42,133 bases of DNA, taken from the NCBI GenBank assembly GCA_934590505.1, contig CAKTPC010000004.1, positions 1 to 42,133 on the forward strand. The letters run 5' to 3'. Position 1 is the stretch's first letter; each line of letters starts with the position of its first letter. The DNA is from an uncultured Oscillospiraceae bacterium. GTDB taxonomy: Bacteria; Bacillota; Clostridia; Oscillospirales; Oscillospiraceae. The notes under the pieces are model-generated. The model was not told the DNA's origin. It saw only the letters and a list, made by a program, of their open reading frames with translations, and did not search any database. Below, piece after piece: positions 1-7,288 of the stretch. Both the position numbers and the translations under genes were made by a program.

Positions 1-61
1 CCCCTGTACATCGCTCACAAAAATACACGAAAAATTTCTGCAAAAACGCCGAAAAAAGTGC

Positions 62-90
62 TTGACATACGGGGCATATATTGGTATATT
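62..90 (+). promoter_or_regulatory. Sigma-A promoter of the S10 ribosomal operon
   Basis: A perfect -35 TTGACA (62-67) and a -10 TATATT (85-90) are separated by exactly 17 bases, so transcription should begin near base 97. It stands about 300 bases ahead of rpsJ and is the only strong promoter seen before the ribosomal run. Bases 1-61 are AT-rich and hold no recognisable gene. Confidence 0.85.
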
Positions 91-96
91 AATTAG

Positions 97-400
97 GCGC
101 GAGTGCGAAAAGCACGGGCGTATTATGCGATGAAGCGGGAGATTGCTCGTGAAAGCGAGGTAACTTCCGTGGAGTATGTCCGGTGTTGATTTCTTTCAAC
201 ACGAAATCGGGCGGCTGAAACCTATCCGGTACACGCGTATATCGCGCGCACGGATGGCGGACCGGCTGAGAATAAGCCGGTTTGTTTTTCGGACGCGGCC
301 TGATACGCACGGTTGTGTGTATAGGAAAACGGGTTTCATCCGTACGCATAATGGCGGAGCCAATGCCGCCGAAAAAAACGTACGAAAAAGGAGAAAAAAC
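97..400 (+). promoter_or_regulatory. Structured 5' leader of the S10 operon
   Basis: About 300 transcribed bases precede rpsJ and carry no convincing gene. They contain a perfect 7-bp hairpin at 183-202 and a terminator-like hairpin at 261-289. The segment 226-230 (CCGGT) can pair with 261-265, and 212-216 (CGGCT) with 275-279; either pairing would break the terminator hairpin. That is the layout of an attenuator. In enterobacteria the S10 leader is controlled by L4; whether a ribosomal protein acts here is inference. AAGGAG lies just upstream of the rpsJ start. Confidence 0.55.
261..289 (+). terminator. Candidate attenuator terminator in the S10 leader
   Basis: A perfect 7-bp GC-rich stem (261-267 with 275-281, seven-base loop) runs straight into a T-rich tract at 281-289. 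It lies between the promoter and rpsJ, so it would stop transcription before the first gene unless an alternative fold prevents it. Confidence 0.5.
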
Positions 401-718
401 ATGGCAAGCACCAACAAGAACATGATCCGTATCCGCCTCAAGGCTTACGATCATCAGCTCATCGACAAGGCTGCCGAGACCATCGTTGAAGCTGCAAAGC
501 GCACCGATGCAAAGGTTTCCGGCCCCATCCCCCTGCCCACCAAGACCGAGATCGTCACTATCCTTCGTGCAGTTCACAAGTACAAGGACAGCCGTGAGCA
601 GTTTGAGCGCCGCACTCACAAGCGCCTTATCGACATCCTCAACCCCACCCAGAAAACCGTTGAGGCACTTATGAGCCTCGAAGTCCCCGCCGGCGTCGAG
701 ATCGAGATCAAGCTCTGA
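401..718 (+). CDS. rpsJ: 30S ribosomal protein S10
   Basis: 105-residue S10, a head protein of the small subunit that also joins NusB in antitermination complexes. The start MASTNKNMIRIRLKAYDHQL and the body with PLPTKTEIVTILRA are typical of the family and the length is normal. The ATG at 401 has AAGGAG about 9 bases upstream; the frame is open further 5' to base 176, but that stretch is leader RNA. It is the first gene of the S10 operon and is followed by an unusually long 158-base spacer before rplC. Confidence 0.97.
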   Translation: MASTNKNMIRIRLKAYDHQLIDKAAETIVEAAKRTDAKVSGPIPLPTKTEIVTILRAVHKYKDSREQFERRTHKRLIDILNPTQKTVEALMSLEVPAGVEIEIKL

Positions 719-876
719 TTTGGTACCCCTCCGGTGCGGAAGGCACCGGCCCACACTCATCAAAACCCATTGTCCGCAGCTTGCGTATGCGGACGGGTCA
801 AGTTGCCAGCCTCTGGACGGCGAAACCCAAGCCGGGCTAAGCGAGGCAACCAATAACCATTAGGAGGAAATATTTA
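719..876 (+). promoter_or_regulatory. Structured rpsJ-rplC spacer
   Basis: 158 non-coding bases hold two perfect 7-bp hairpins (731-749 and 772-794) and a larger stem-loop closed by GTTGCC/GGCAAC (802-850), ending just before the rplC ribosome site AGGAGG. Other spacers in this operon are mostly 10-20 bases. There is no T tract, so these look like translational control or processing structures rather than terminators. Confidence 0.5.
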
Positions 877-1605
877 ATGAAGAAAGCCATCATCGGCAAG
901 AAGGTCGGCATGACGCAGATCTTCGACGAGACTGGTAAGGTCATTCCCGTGACCGTCATTGAAGCCGGCCCCTGCGTGGTCGTGCAGAAGATGACCAGTG
1001 AAAAGGAAGGCTACGAAGCTGTCCAGCTCGGTTACGAGGAAGTTGCCGAGAAGAAGCTGAGCCAGCCTGAGCAGGGCCACCTGAAGAAGGCGGGCGTAGG
1101 CATGGTCAAGCACCTCAAGGAGTTCCGCCTTGCCGACAGCAGCAAGCTCGAAGTCGGTGACGTTGTCAAGGCCGACGTCTTTGCAGAAGGCGACAAGGTC
1201 GACGTTACCGGTATCAGCAAAGGTAAGGGCTACGCCGGCGTTATCAAGCGCTTCGGCCAGGGCCGTACCCCCACCAGCCACGGCGGCGGCCCCGTTCACC
1301 GTCACGCCGGTTCCATGGGCTCCAGCACTGATCCTTCCCGTATATTCCCGGGCAAGAAGCAGGCAGGCCACATGGGCGTTGAGCAGGTCACCGTCCAGAA
1401 CCTCGACATCGTCAAGGTCGACGCTGAGCTGAACATGATCGCCATCCGCGGCGCAGTTCCCGGCCCCAAGGGCAGCATCGTTTATATCAAGGACACCGTC
1501 AAGGTCGCTCCCGTCAAGAAGGGCGAGGCCGCCGGTATCTCCCTCAACCCGCAGAAGGCTTCCGCACGTGTCAACCCGCAGAAGGCTTCCGCCCGCAACA
1601 AGTAA
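877..1605 (+). CDS. rplC: 50S ribosomal protein L3
   Basis: L3 binds 23S rRNA early in 50S assembly and lies near the peptidyl transferase centre. The N-terminus MKKAIIGKKVGMTQIFDE and the central GRTPTSHGGGPVHRHAGSMG segment are diagnostic. The protein is 242 residues, about 30 longer than the usual Bacillus-type L3. The extra tail contains an exact-looking nine-residue tandem repeat (NPQKASARV then NPQKASARN, DNA 1546-1572 and 1573-1599). A strong AGGAGG precedes the start. Confidence 0.97.
   Translation: MKKAIIGKKVGMTQIFDETGKVIPVTVIEAGPCVVVQKMTSEKEGYEAVQLGYEEVAEKKLSQPEQGHLKKAGVGMVKHLKEFRLADSSKLEVGDVVKADVFAEGDKVDVTGISKGKGYAGVIKRFGQGRTPTSHGGGPVHRHAGSMGSSTDPSRIFPGKKQAGHMGVEQVTVQNLDIVKVDAELNMIAIRGAVPGPKGSIVYIKDTVKVAPVKKGEAAGISLNPQKASARVNPQKASARNK
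1546..1599 (+). repeat. 27-bp tandem duplication in the rplC tail
   Basis: Two adjacent 27-base units share their first 20 bases exactly and differ only near the end. Each encodes NPQKASAR plus one residue. In-frame duplication lengthens the basic C-terminus of L3 without disturbing the stop. Confidence 0.85.
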
Positions 1606-1624
1606 GGAAAGGAGAGCAGCATAA

Positions 1625-2248
1625 ATGCCTATTGCAAACGTATTTAACATGGCAGGCGAGAAGATCGGCGAGATCGAGCTCTCCGAGGCCATTTTCGGCA
1701 TCGAGCCGAACAAGAATGTTCTGCACGACTGCGTCAAGAATCATCTTGCCAACTGCCGTCAGGGCACTCAGAGCGCACTCACCAAGGGTGAGGTTTCCTA
1801 CACCACCAGAAAGCCCTGGCGCCAGAAGGGCACCGGCCGCGCACGCGCAGGCTATGCAGGCTCCCCCGTGTGGTATCACGGCGGCGTAGCATTTGCCCCC
1901 AAGCCCAGAGATTACAGCTACACCCTCAACCGCAAGGTCAAGAGACTGGCTCTTAAGTCCGCTCTGTCCTCCAAGGCAGCCGAGAGCGAGATAGTCGTTG
2001 TCGACGGTCTGAAGATGGATGAGATCAAGACCAAGGCTTTCAAGGGCTTCCTGACCAAGCTCGGCGTCGAAGGCAAGGCCCTCGTCGTCACCGAGAATGT
2101 TGACGAGAACGTTGTCAAGTCCGCCCGCAATATCGAAGGCGTGACCACCACCACCGCCACCATCCTCAGCCCCTACATGATTCTCACCAGCGGCAAGATG
2201 ATAGTCGACAAGGCTGCACTTGCAAAGATCGAGGAGGTGTTCGCCTGA
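1625..2248 (+). CDS. rplD: 50S ribosomal protein L4
   Basis: L4 (207 residues) binds 23S rRNA and its extended loop lines the exit tunnel; in enterobacteria free L4 also represses the S10 operon. The loop motif with RKPWRQKGTGRARAG at about residues 60-75 is clear. The stop overlaps the rplW start (TGATG), implying translational coupling. Length is normal. Confidence 0.97.
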   Translation: MPIANVFNMAGEKIGEIELSEAIFGIEPNKNVLHDCVKNHLANCRQGTQSALTKGEVSYTTRKPWRQKGTGRARAGYAGSPVWYHGGVAFAPKPRDYSYTLNRKVKRLALKSALSSKAAESEIVVVDGLKMDEIKTKAFKGFLTKLGVEGKALVVTENVDENVVKSARNIEGVTTTTATILSPYMILTSGKMIVDKAALAKIEEVFA

Positions 2249-2544
2249 TGAAGACCGCATACGATGTCGTTATCCGTCCCATCATCACCGAGCAGTCCAT
2301 GGAAGACCTCGACATTAAGAAGTACGCTTTCGAAGTCGCCAAGGACGCAAACAAGATCGAGATAAAGAAAGCCATCGAGGAGATCTTCGGTGTCACCGTT
2401 ATCAAGGTCACCACGCTCAACGTCAAGAGCAAGGCTAAGCGCACCGGCGCTTACCCCATGGGCAAGACCGCTTCCTGGAAAAAGGCTGTTGTTAAGCTCA
2501 GCGCCGATTCCAAGAACATCGAGCTTTTTGAAGGCATGGCATAA
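2248..2544 (+). CDS. rplW: 50S ribosomal protein L23
   Basis: 98-residue L23, located at the tunnel exit where trigger factor and SRP dock. The sequence contains YDVVIRPIITEQSM and the basic loop NVKSKAKRTG, both family hallmarks. The ATG overlaps the last base of rplD, with GGAGG lying inside the end of rplD. Normal length. Confidence 0.96.
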   Translation: MKTAYDVVIRPIITEQSMEDLDIKKYAFEVAKDANKIEIKKAIEEIFGVTVIKVTTLNVKSKAKRTGAYPMGKTASWKKAVVKLSADSKNIELFEGMA

Positions 2545-2557
2545 GGAGGATTGAAGA

Positions 2558-3394
2558 ATGTCTATTAAAACTTACAGACCTACTACTCCTGCCAGACGTC
2601 AGATGACCGTTTCCGGCTTCGACGGAGTTGCAAAGCACGTCAAGCCCGAGAGAAGCCTGACCGAGGTCCTCAAGAAGAACTCCGGCCGCAACAGCTACGG
2701 CCGCATCACCGTCCGCCACCAGGGCGGCGGCAACCGTCAGAAGTACCGCGTTATCGACTTCAAGCGCGACAAGACCGAGATGACCGCTAAGGTACTCCGC
2801 CTTGAGTACGACCCCAACCGCAGCGCGTTCATCGCACTGTGCGAGTATGAGGACGGCGAGCGCCGCTACATCCTCGCTCCGGTCGGCCTCAACGCAGGCG
2901 ACGCCATCGTCTCCTCCTCCGCTGCCGATATCAAGCCCGGCAACGCTCTGCCTCTGGCAAACATCCCCGTCGGTACCGTTATCCACAACATCGAGCTCTA
3001 CCCCGGCAAGGGCGCTCAGCTCGTCCGCAGCGCAGGCGTCGCAGCCCAGCTGATGGCTAAGGAAAACGGTATGGCAACCGTGCGTCTCCCCTCCGGCGAG
3101 TTCCGCAAGGTCCGCCTTGACTGCATCGCCACCATCGGCCAGGTCGGCAACATCGACCATGCCAATATCCACATCGGCAAGGCCGGCCGCAAACGCCACA
3201 TGGGCATCCGTCCCACCGTCCGCGGCTCCGTCATGAACCCCTGCGACCACCCCCACGGCGGCGGCGAAGGCAAGTCTCCTGTCGGCCGTCCCGGCCCTGT
3301 AACTCCTTGGGGCAAGCCCGCACTCGGTTACAAGACCCGCAAGACTAAGAACCGCACCGATAAGTTCATAGTCAAGCGCCGCAACGCAAAGTAA
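2558..3394 (+). CDS. rplB: 50S ribosomal protein L2
   Basis: 278-residue L2, needed for subunit joining and peptidyl transferase activity. The start MSIKTYRPTTPARRQMTV and the C-terminal MNPCDHPHGGGEGKSP, which holds the conserved catalytic-region histidine, identify it. It is 13 bases after rplW with its own GGAGG. Confidence 0.98.
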   Translation: MSIKTYRPTTPARRQMTVSGFDGVAKHVKPERSLTEVLKKNSGRNSYGRITVRHQGGGNRQKYRVIDFKRDKTEMTAKVLRLEYDPNRSAFIALCEYEDGERRYILAPVGLNAGDAIVSSSAADIKPGNALPLANIPVGTVIHNIELYPGKGAQLVRSAGVAAQLMAKENGMATVRLPSGEFRKVRLDCIATIGQVGNIDHANIHIGKAGRKRHMGIRPTVRGSVMNPCDHPHGGGEGKSPVGRPGPVTPWGKPALGYKTRKTKNRTDKFIVKRRNAK

Positions 3395-3407
3395 GGAGGG
3401 AACGTAA

Positions 3408-3680
3408 ATGAGCAGAAGCATTAAGAAAGGCCCCTTCGCCGCTCCCGAGCTGCTGAAGAGAGTCGATGAGATGAACAAGGCCGGCACCAAGCAGGTCATC
3501 AAGACATGGTCCCGTTCTTCCACCATCTTCCCGTCCTTCGTCGGACACACCATCGCTGTTCATGACGGCCGCCGTCATGTTCCCGTGTACGTCACTGAAG
3601 ATATGGTCGGCCACAAGCTCGGCGAGTTTGCTCCCACCCGTACCTTCCGCGGCCACGCAGGCAGCAAGACCGGTAAGTAA
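3408..3680 (+). CDS. rpsS: 30S ribosomal protein S19
   Basis: 90-residue S19 of the 30S head, contacting S13 and the A-site tRNA region. MSRSIKKGPF at the start and GHKLGEFAPTRTFRGH near the end are characteristic. Placed between rplB and rplV as in most bacteria. Confidence 0.97.
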   Translation: MSRSIKKGPFAAPELLKRVDEMNKAGTKQVIKTWSRSSTIFPSFVGHTIAVHDGRRHVPVYVTEDMVGHKLGEFAPTRTFRGHAGSKTGK

Positions 3681-3692
3681 GGAGGAGAAAAA

Positions 3693-4040
3693 ATGGACGA
3701 AAAGAAAATTGCCCGTGCGGAGCACAAATACGCCCGTATTTCTCCCCGCAAGGTTGAGATCATCTGCAACATGATCCGCGGCAAGGACGCCAAGTACGCC
3801 ATGGCCCTGATGGAGAACACTCCCAAGGCCGGCTGCGAGCTGATGATCAAGGTGCTCAAGAGCGCCATGGCTAACGCCGAAAACAATTTCGAAATGGATC
3901 CCGAGAAGCTCTATGTCTGCGAGACCTACGCAGGCGCAGGCCCCATCCTCAAGAGGGGCATGCCCAGAGCTCAGGGCCGTATGTACCGCATCAACAAGCG
4001 CACCAGCCACATCATGATCGCTGTGGCTGAGAGAGACTAA
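3693..4040 (+). CDS. rplV: 50S ribosomal protein L22
   Basis: 115-residue L22, whose beta-hairpin forms the tunnel constriction with L4. ISPRKVEIICNMIRGK near the start and the basic hairpin GRMYRINKRTSHIMI at the C-terminus fit. GGAGG is 6-10 bases ahead of the ATG. Confidence 0.96.
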   Translation: MDEKKIARAEHKYARISPRKVEIICNMIRGKDAKYAMALMENTPKAGCELMIKVLKSAMANAENNFEMDPEKLYVCETYAGAGPILKRGMPRAQGRMYRINKRTSHIMIAVAERD

Positions 4041-4057
4041 GGGAAGGAGGCAGAATT

Positions 4058-4927
4058 ATGGGACAGAAAGTTAATCCCCATGGCCTGCGTGTAGGCGTTA
4101 TTAAAGACTGGGATTCCAGATGGTACGCAAGAGAAGATAAAGTCGGCGATCTGATCGTCGAGGACTATAAGATCCGCCAGTACCTCAAAAAGACCCTCTA
4201 TTCCGCCGGTGTCCCCACCATCGAGATAGAGCGCGACAGCACTAAGGTCCGCATCTATATCCACTGCTCCAGACCCGGTGTCGTCATCGGCAAGGGCGGC
4301 GCGGAGATAGAGCGCCTGCGCCTCGAAGTAGAGAAGCTCATCGGCAAGCCCGTTGCTCTCTCCATCGTTGAGGTTCGCACCCCCGATACCAATGCTCAGC
4401 TCGTCGCTGAGAACATCGCCCAGCAGCTCGAAAAGCGCATCGGCTTCCGCCGCGCTATGAAGAACGCTATGGGCCGCGCCATGAGAATGGGCGCACGCGG
4501 CATCAAGGTCAAGTGCGGCGGCCGTCTCGGCGGCGCTGAGATCGCACGCAGCGAGTGCTACCACGAGGGTACCATTCCTCTGCAGACCATCCGCGCTGAC
4601 ATCGACTACGGCTTCGCGGAGGCTAACACCACCTACGGCCGTATCGGCGTCAAGGTCTGGATCTACAAAGGCGAAGTCCTTTCCCAGACCCTTCGCACCA
4701 CTCCGCGCACGATGGATCTTTCCAAGCCCGCGGGCGAGCGCCGTCGCAGAGACGACCGTCGCCCCGGCGGCAACCGTCGCCCCGGCGGTTACAACCGTGA
4801 CGGCCGCGACAATCGTCAGGGCCAGTCCGGCGAACGCCGTCCCTACGGCAGCAGACCGGCAGGTCAGGGCGGCTACAACCGCGGATCCCGTCCGGAAGCT
4901 CCCGCACAGGAAGGAGGCAACAACTAA
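4058..4927 (+). CDS. rpsC: 30S ribosomal protein S3 with an RG-rich tail
   Basis: S3 forms part of the mRNA entry channel. The N-terminal MGQKVNPHGLRVGVIKDWDS, the KH-domain segment VVIGKGGAEIERL and the C-terminal domain DYGFAEANTTYGRIGVKVWI are all present. The protein has 289 residues against about 218 in Bacillus. From about residue 227 (DNA 4736-4924) it continues as a low-complexity tail rich in Arg, Gly, Asn and Gln, predicted disordered. The stop overlaps the rplP start (TAATG). Confidence 0.97.
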   Translation: MGQKVNPHGLRVGVIKDWDSRWYAREDKVGDLIVEDYKIRQYLKKTLYSAGVPTIEIERDSTKVRIYIHCSRPGVVIGKGGAEIERLRLEVEKLIGKPVALSIVEVRTPDTNAQLVAENIAQQLEKRIGFRRAMKNAMGRAMRMGARGIKVKCGGRLGGAEIARSECYHEGTIPLQTIRADIDYGFAEANTTYGRIGVKVWIYKGEVLSQTLRTTPRTMDLSKPAGERRRRDDRRPGGNRRPGGYNRDGRDNRQGQSGERRPYGSRPAGQGGYNRGSRPEAPAQEGGNN

Positions 4928-5358
4928 TGTTAATGCCTAAGAGAGTTAAGTACCGCAGAGTTCAGCGCGGCCGCATGAAGGGCAAAGCCACCCGCGGCAA
5001 CGTCGTCTCCTACGGTGAGTTCGGCCTTGTGGCTCAGGAGCCCGGCTGGATCAAGTCCAATCAGATCGAAGCAGCCCGTATCGCCATGACCCGTTACACC
5101 AAGCGCGGCGGTCAGGTCTGGATCAAGATCTTCCCCGACAAGCCCGTTACCGCAAAGCCCGCCGAGACCCGTATGGGTTCCGGTAAAGGCTCCCCCGAGT
5201 ACTGGGTCGCAGTCGTAAAGCCCGGCAGAGTGATGTTTGAGATCGCAGGCGTTCCCGAAGAGACCGCCCGTGAGGCTCTCCGCCTTGCCAGCCACAAACT
5301 GCCCATCAAGACCAAGATAGTCAAGAAGGGCAACGAGTCTGAGAACGGTGGTGAATAA
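4927..5358 (+). CDS. rplP: 50S ribosomal protein L16
   Basis: 143-residue L16, which organises the A-site tRNA region of the 50S. The start MLMPKRVKYRRVQRGRMKG and the GSGKGSPEYWVAVVKPG motif are typical. The ATG at 4927 overlaps the rpsC stop by one base; the third-codon ATG is less likely because most homologues carry the same first three residues. Confidence 0.97.
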   Translation: MLMPKRVKYRRVQRGRMKGKATRGNVVSYGEFGLVAQEPGWIKSNQIEAARIAMTRYTKRGGQVWIKIFPDKPVTAKPAETRMGSGKGSPEYWVAVVKPGRVMFEIAGVPEETAREALRLASHKLPIKTKIVKKGNESENGGE

Positions 5359-5359
5359 G

Positions 5360-5548
5360 ATGAAGGCAAACGAAATACGCTCCATGTCCGTCGAAGAGCT
5401 TCAGACCAAGCTCACCGACCTCAAGAAGGATCTGTTCATGCTTCGTATGCAGCACGCTACCAATCATCTTGATAACCCCACCAAGATCTCCGCTACCCGC
5501 CGTGACATCGCTCGCGTCAAGACCGTCCTGCGCGAGAAGCAGAATTGA
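5360..5548 (+). CDS. rpmC: 50S ribosomal protein L29
   Basis: 62-residue L29 beside the tunnel exit. MKANEIRSMSVEELQTKL and the RxDIARVKTVLREK helix are characteristic. The frame can be read back to a GTG at 5348, inside rplP, but the ATG at 5360, one base after the rplP stop, gives the family N-terminus. The two genes are likely translationally coupled. Confidence 0.95.
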   Translation: MKANEIRSMSVEELQTKLTDLKKDLFMLRMQHATNHLDNPTKISATRRDIARVKTVLREKQN

Positions 5549-5559
5549 GGAGGTAAGGT

Positions 5560-5826
5560 ATGATGAACGAAGAAAGAACTACTTCCCGTAAGACCCGCGT
5601 TGGTAAGGTCGTATCCGATAAGATGGACAAAACTGTGGTCGTCATCGTTGAGGACCGCGTTGCCCATAAGACCTATAAGAAGATCATTGGACGTACCTAT
5701 CGTCTGAAGGCGCACGACGAGAACAACGAGTGCGGTGTCGGCGATATCGTCCGCGTGATGGAGACCCGCCCCCTGTCCAAGGACAAGAGATGGCGCGTGG
5801 TCGAGATCGTTGAGAAGGCTAAGTAA
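5560..5826 (+). CDS. rpsQ: 30S ribosomal protein S17
   Basis: 88-residue S17, an early 16S rRNA binder. The motif KTRVGKVVSDKMDKTVVV is diagnostic. Two adjacent ATG codons (5560 and 5563) are both within reach of GAGGAGG, so the exact first residue is uncertain by one. Confidence 0.96.
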   Translation: MMNEERTTSRKTRVGKVVSDKMDKTVVVIVEDRVAHKTYKKIIGRTYRLKAHDENNECGVGDIVRVMETRPLSKDKRWRVVEIVEKAK

Positions 5827-5838
5827 GGAGGCGCCAGA

Positions 5839-6210
5839 ATGATACAGCAGGAAACTTATCTGAAGGTCGCCGACAATACCGGCGCCAAGGAACTTAAGTG
5901 CATCCGCGTGCTTGGCGGTTCCAAGCGCAAGTATGCAAGCATCGGTGACGTTATAGTTTGCTCCGTCCGCAAAGCGGCTCCCGGCGGCCAGGTCAAGAAG
6001 GGCGATGTCGTCAAGGCAGTCGTCGTTCGCACCGTCAAGCCCGTTCGCCGCGCAGACGGCACCTACGTCCGCTTCGACGAGAACGCAGCCGTTCTTATCA
6101 ACACCGGCGATAAGAACCCCCGCGGCACTCGTATCTTTGGACCCGTCGCCCGCGAGCTTCGTGACAGAGAGTACATGAAGATCCTGTCCCTGGCTCCCGA
6201 AGTGATTTAA
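5839..6210 (+). CDS. rplN: 50S ribosomal protein L14
   Basis: 123-residue L14, at the subunit interface next to L19. MIQQETYLKVADNTGAKEL and the ending REYMKILSLAPEVI are typical, as is VLINTGDKNPRGTRIFGPV. Spacing and ribosome site are ordinary. Confidence 0.97.
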   Translation: MIQQETYLKVADNTGAKELKCIRVLGGSKRKYASIGDVIVCSVRKAAPGGQVKKGDVVKAVVVRTVKPVRRADGTYVRFDENAAVLINTGDKNPRGTRIFGPVARELRDREYMKILSLAPEVI

Positions 6211-6225
6211 TGGAGGGCACAGAGA

Positions 6226-6531
6226 ATGAACATTAAGAAAGACGATAAAGTCATCGTTCTGTCCGGTAAGGACAAGGGCAAAGAGGGCAAGGTCCTCGTC
6301 GCTGATCCCAAGGGACTCAAGGTAGTCGTCGAGGGCGTCAACGTTGCCACCAAGCACCAGAAGCCCCAGAAGCAGGGTCAGGATGGCGGCATCATCAAGG
6401 TCGAGACCCCCATCTATGCCTGCAAGGTTCAGCTCGTCTGCCCCAAGTGCGGCAAGGCCACCCGCGTTGCCCACAAGATCACCGACGGCAAGAAGTCCCG
6501 CGTCTGCAAGAAGTGCGGCGCAGAAATCTGA
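6226..6531 (+). CDS. rplX: 50S ribosomal protein L24
   Basis: 101-residue L24, an assembly-initiating protein with a KOW motif at the N-terminus (VIVLSGKDKGKEGKVL). The C-terminal half carries two CxxC pairs (C72/C75 and C94/C97), a zinc-ribbon-like arrangement seen in many but not all L24 proteins. Confidence 0.96.
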   Translation: MNIKKDDKVIVLSGKDKGKEGKVLVADPKGLKVVVEGVNVATKHQKPQKQGQDGGIIKVETPIYACKVQLVCPKCGKATRVAHKITDGKKSRVCKKCGAEI

Positions 6532-6549
6532 GAAAGGAGTTAGCTTACT

Positions 6550-7089
6550 ATGACAAGAATGAAGAAAAAGTATCTTGAGGAAGTTGCTCCTGCTCTGATG
6601 GAGAAGTTCCAGTACAAGTCCACCATGCAGATCCCCAAGATCGACAAGATCGTTGTCTCTGTCGGCTGCGGCGACTGCAAGGATAACGCAAAGGCACTCG
6701 AAGGCGTCATCAAGGAGATCTCCGCCATCACCGGTCAGCACGCTGTTGCTACCGCGGCGAGAAAGTCCGTTGCAAACTTCAAGCTTCGTGAAGGCATGAA
6801 GGTCGGCGTCAAGGTCACTCTGCGTCAGGATCGTATGTGGGAGTTCCTCGATCGTCTCTTTAACGTGGCTCTGCCCCGTGTCCGCGACTTCCGCGGCATC
6901 TCCGCCGACGCTTTCGACGGACGCGGCAACTACAGCCTCGGCCTTAAAGAGCAGATCATCTTCCCCGAAATCGAGTACGATAAGATTGAAAAGCTGCGCG
7001 GCATGAACATTGCTATCACCACCACCGCACAGACCGATGAAGAGGCTCGCGAGCTGCTCAGGCTTATGGGCGCACCCTTTGTGAGCTGA
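6550..7089 (+). CDS. rplE: 50S ribosomal protein L5
   Basis: 179-residue L5 of the central protuberance, binding 5S rRNA. Conserved segments include IPKIDKIVVSVGCG, the TAARKSVANFKLREGMKVG stretch and LPRVRDFRGIS. Length matches the family. Confidence 0.97.
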   Translation: MTRMKKKYLEEVAPALMEKFQYKSTMQIPKIDKIVVSVGCGDCKDNAKALEGVIKEISAITGQHAVATAARKSVANFKLREGMKVGVKVTLRQDRMWEFLDRLFNVALPRVRDFRGISADAFDGRGNYSLGLKEQIIFPEIEYDKIEKLRGMNIAITTTAQTDEEARELLRLMGAPFVS

Positions 7090-7102
7090 GGAGGAGTAAA
7101 GA

Positions 7103-7288
7103 ATGGCTAAGAAATCAATGATCCTTAAGCAGCAGGCTCCTGCTAAGTTCTCCACCCGCAAGTACAACCGCTGCAAGATCTGCGGTCGTCCCCACGCCTA
7201 CCTGCGCAACTACGGCATCTGCCGTATCTGCTTCCGCGAGCTGGCGTACAAGGGCCAGATCCCCGGTGTGCGCAAGGCTTCCTTCTGA
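7103..7288 (+). CDS. rpsZ: 30S ribosomal protein S14, zinc-binding type Z
   Basis: The short, 61-residue form of S14 found in Gram-positive bacteria. Four cysteines at about residues 24, 27, 40 and 43 (CxxC-12-CxxC) form the zinc site. Essential for 30S head assembly. A 510-base gap follows instead of the usual short spacing to rpsH. Confidence 0.97.
   Translation: MAKKSMILKQQAPAKFSTRKYNRCKICGRPHAYLRNYGICRICFRELAYKGQIPGVRKASF

Noticed and set aside
89..853. Minus-strand open frame over the S10 leader and rpsJ
   Set aside because: Runs through the promoter, leader hairpins and rpsJ; no family features.
5464..7176. 570-codon open frame on the minus strand across the rpmC-rplE genes
   Set aside because: It is antisense to seven certain ribosomal genes and has low-complexity composition typical of GC-rich shadow frames.
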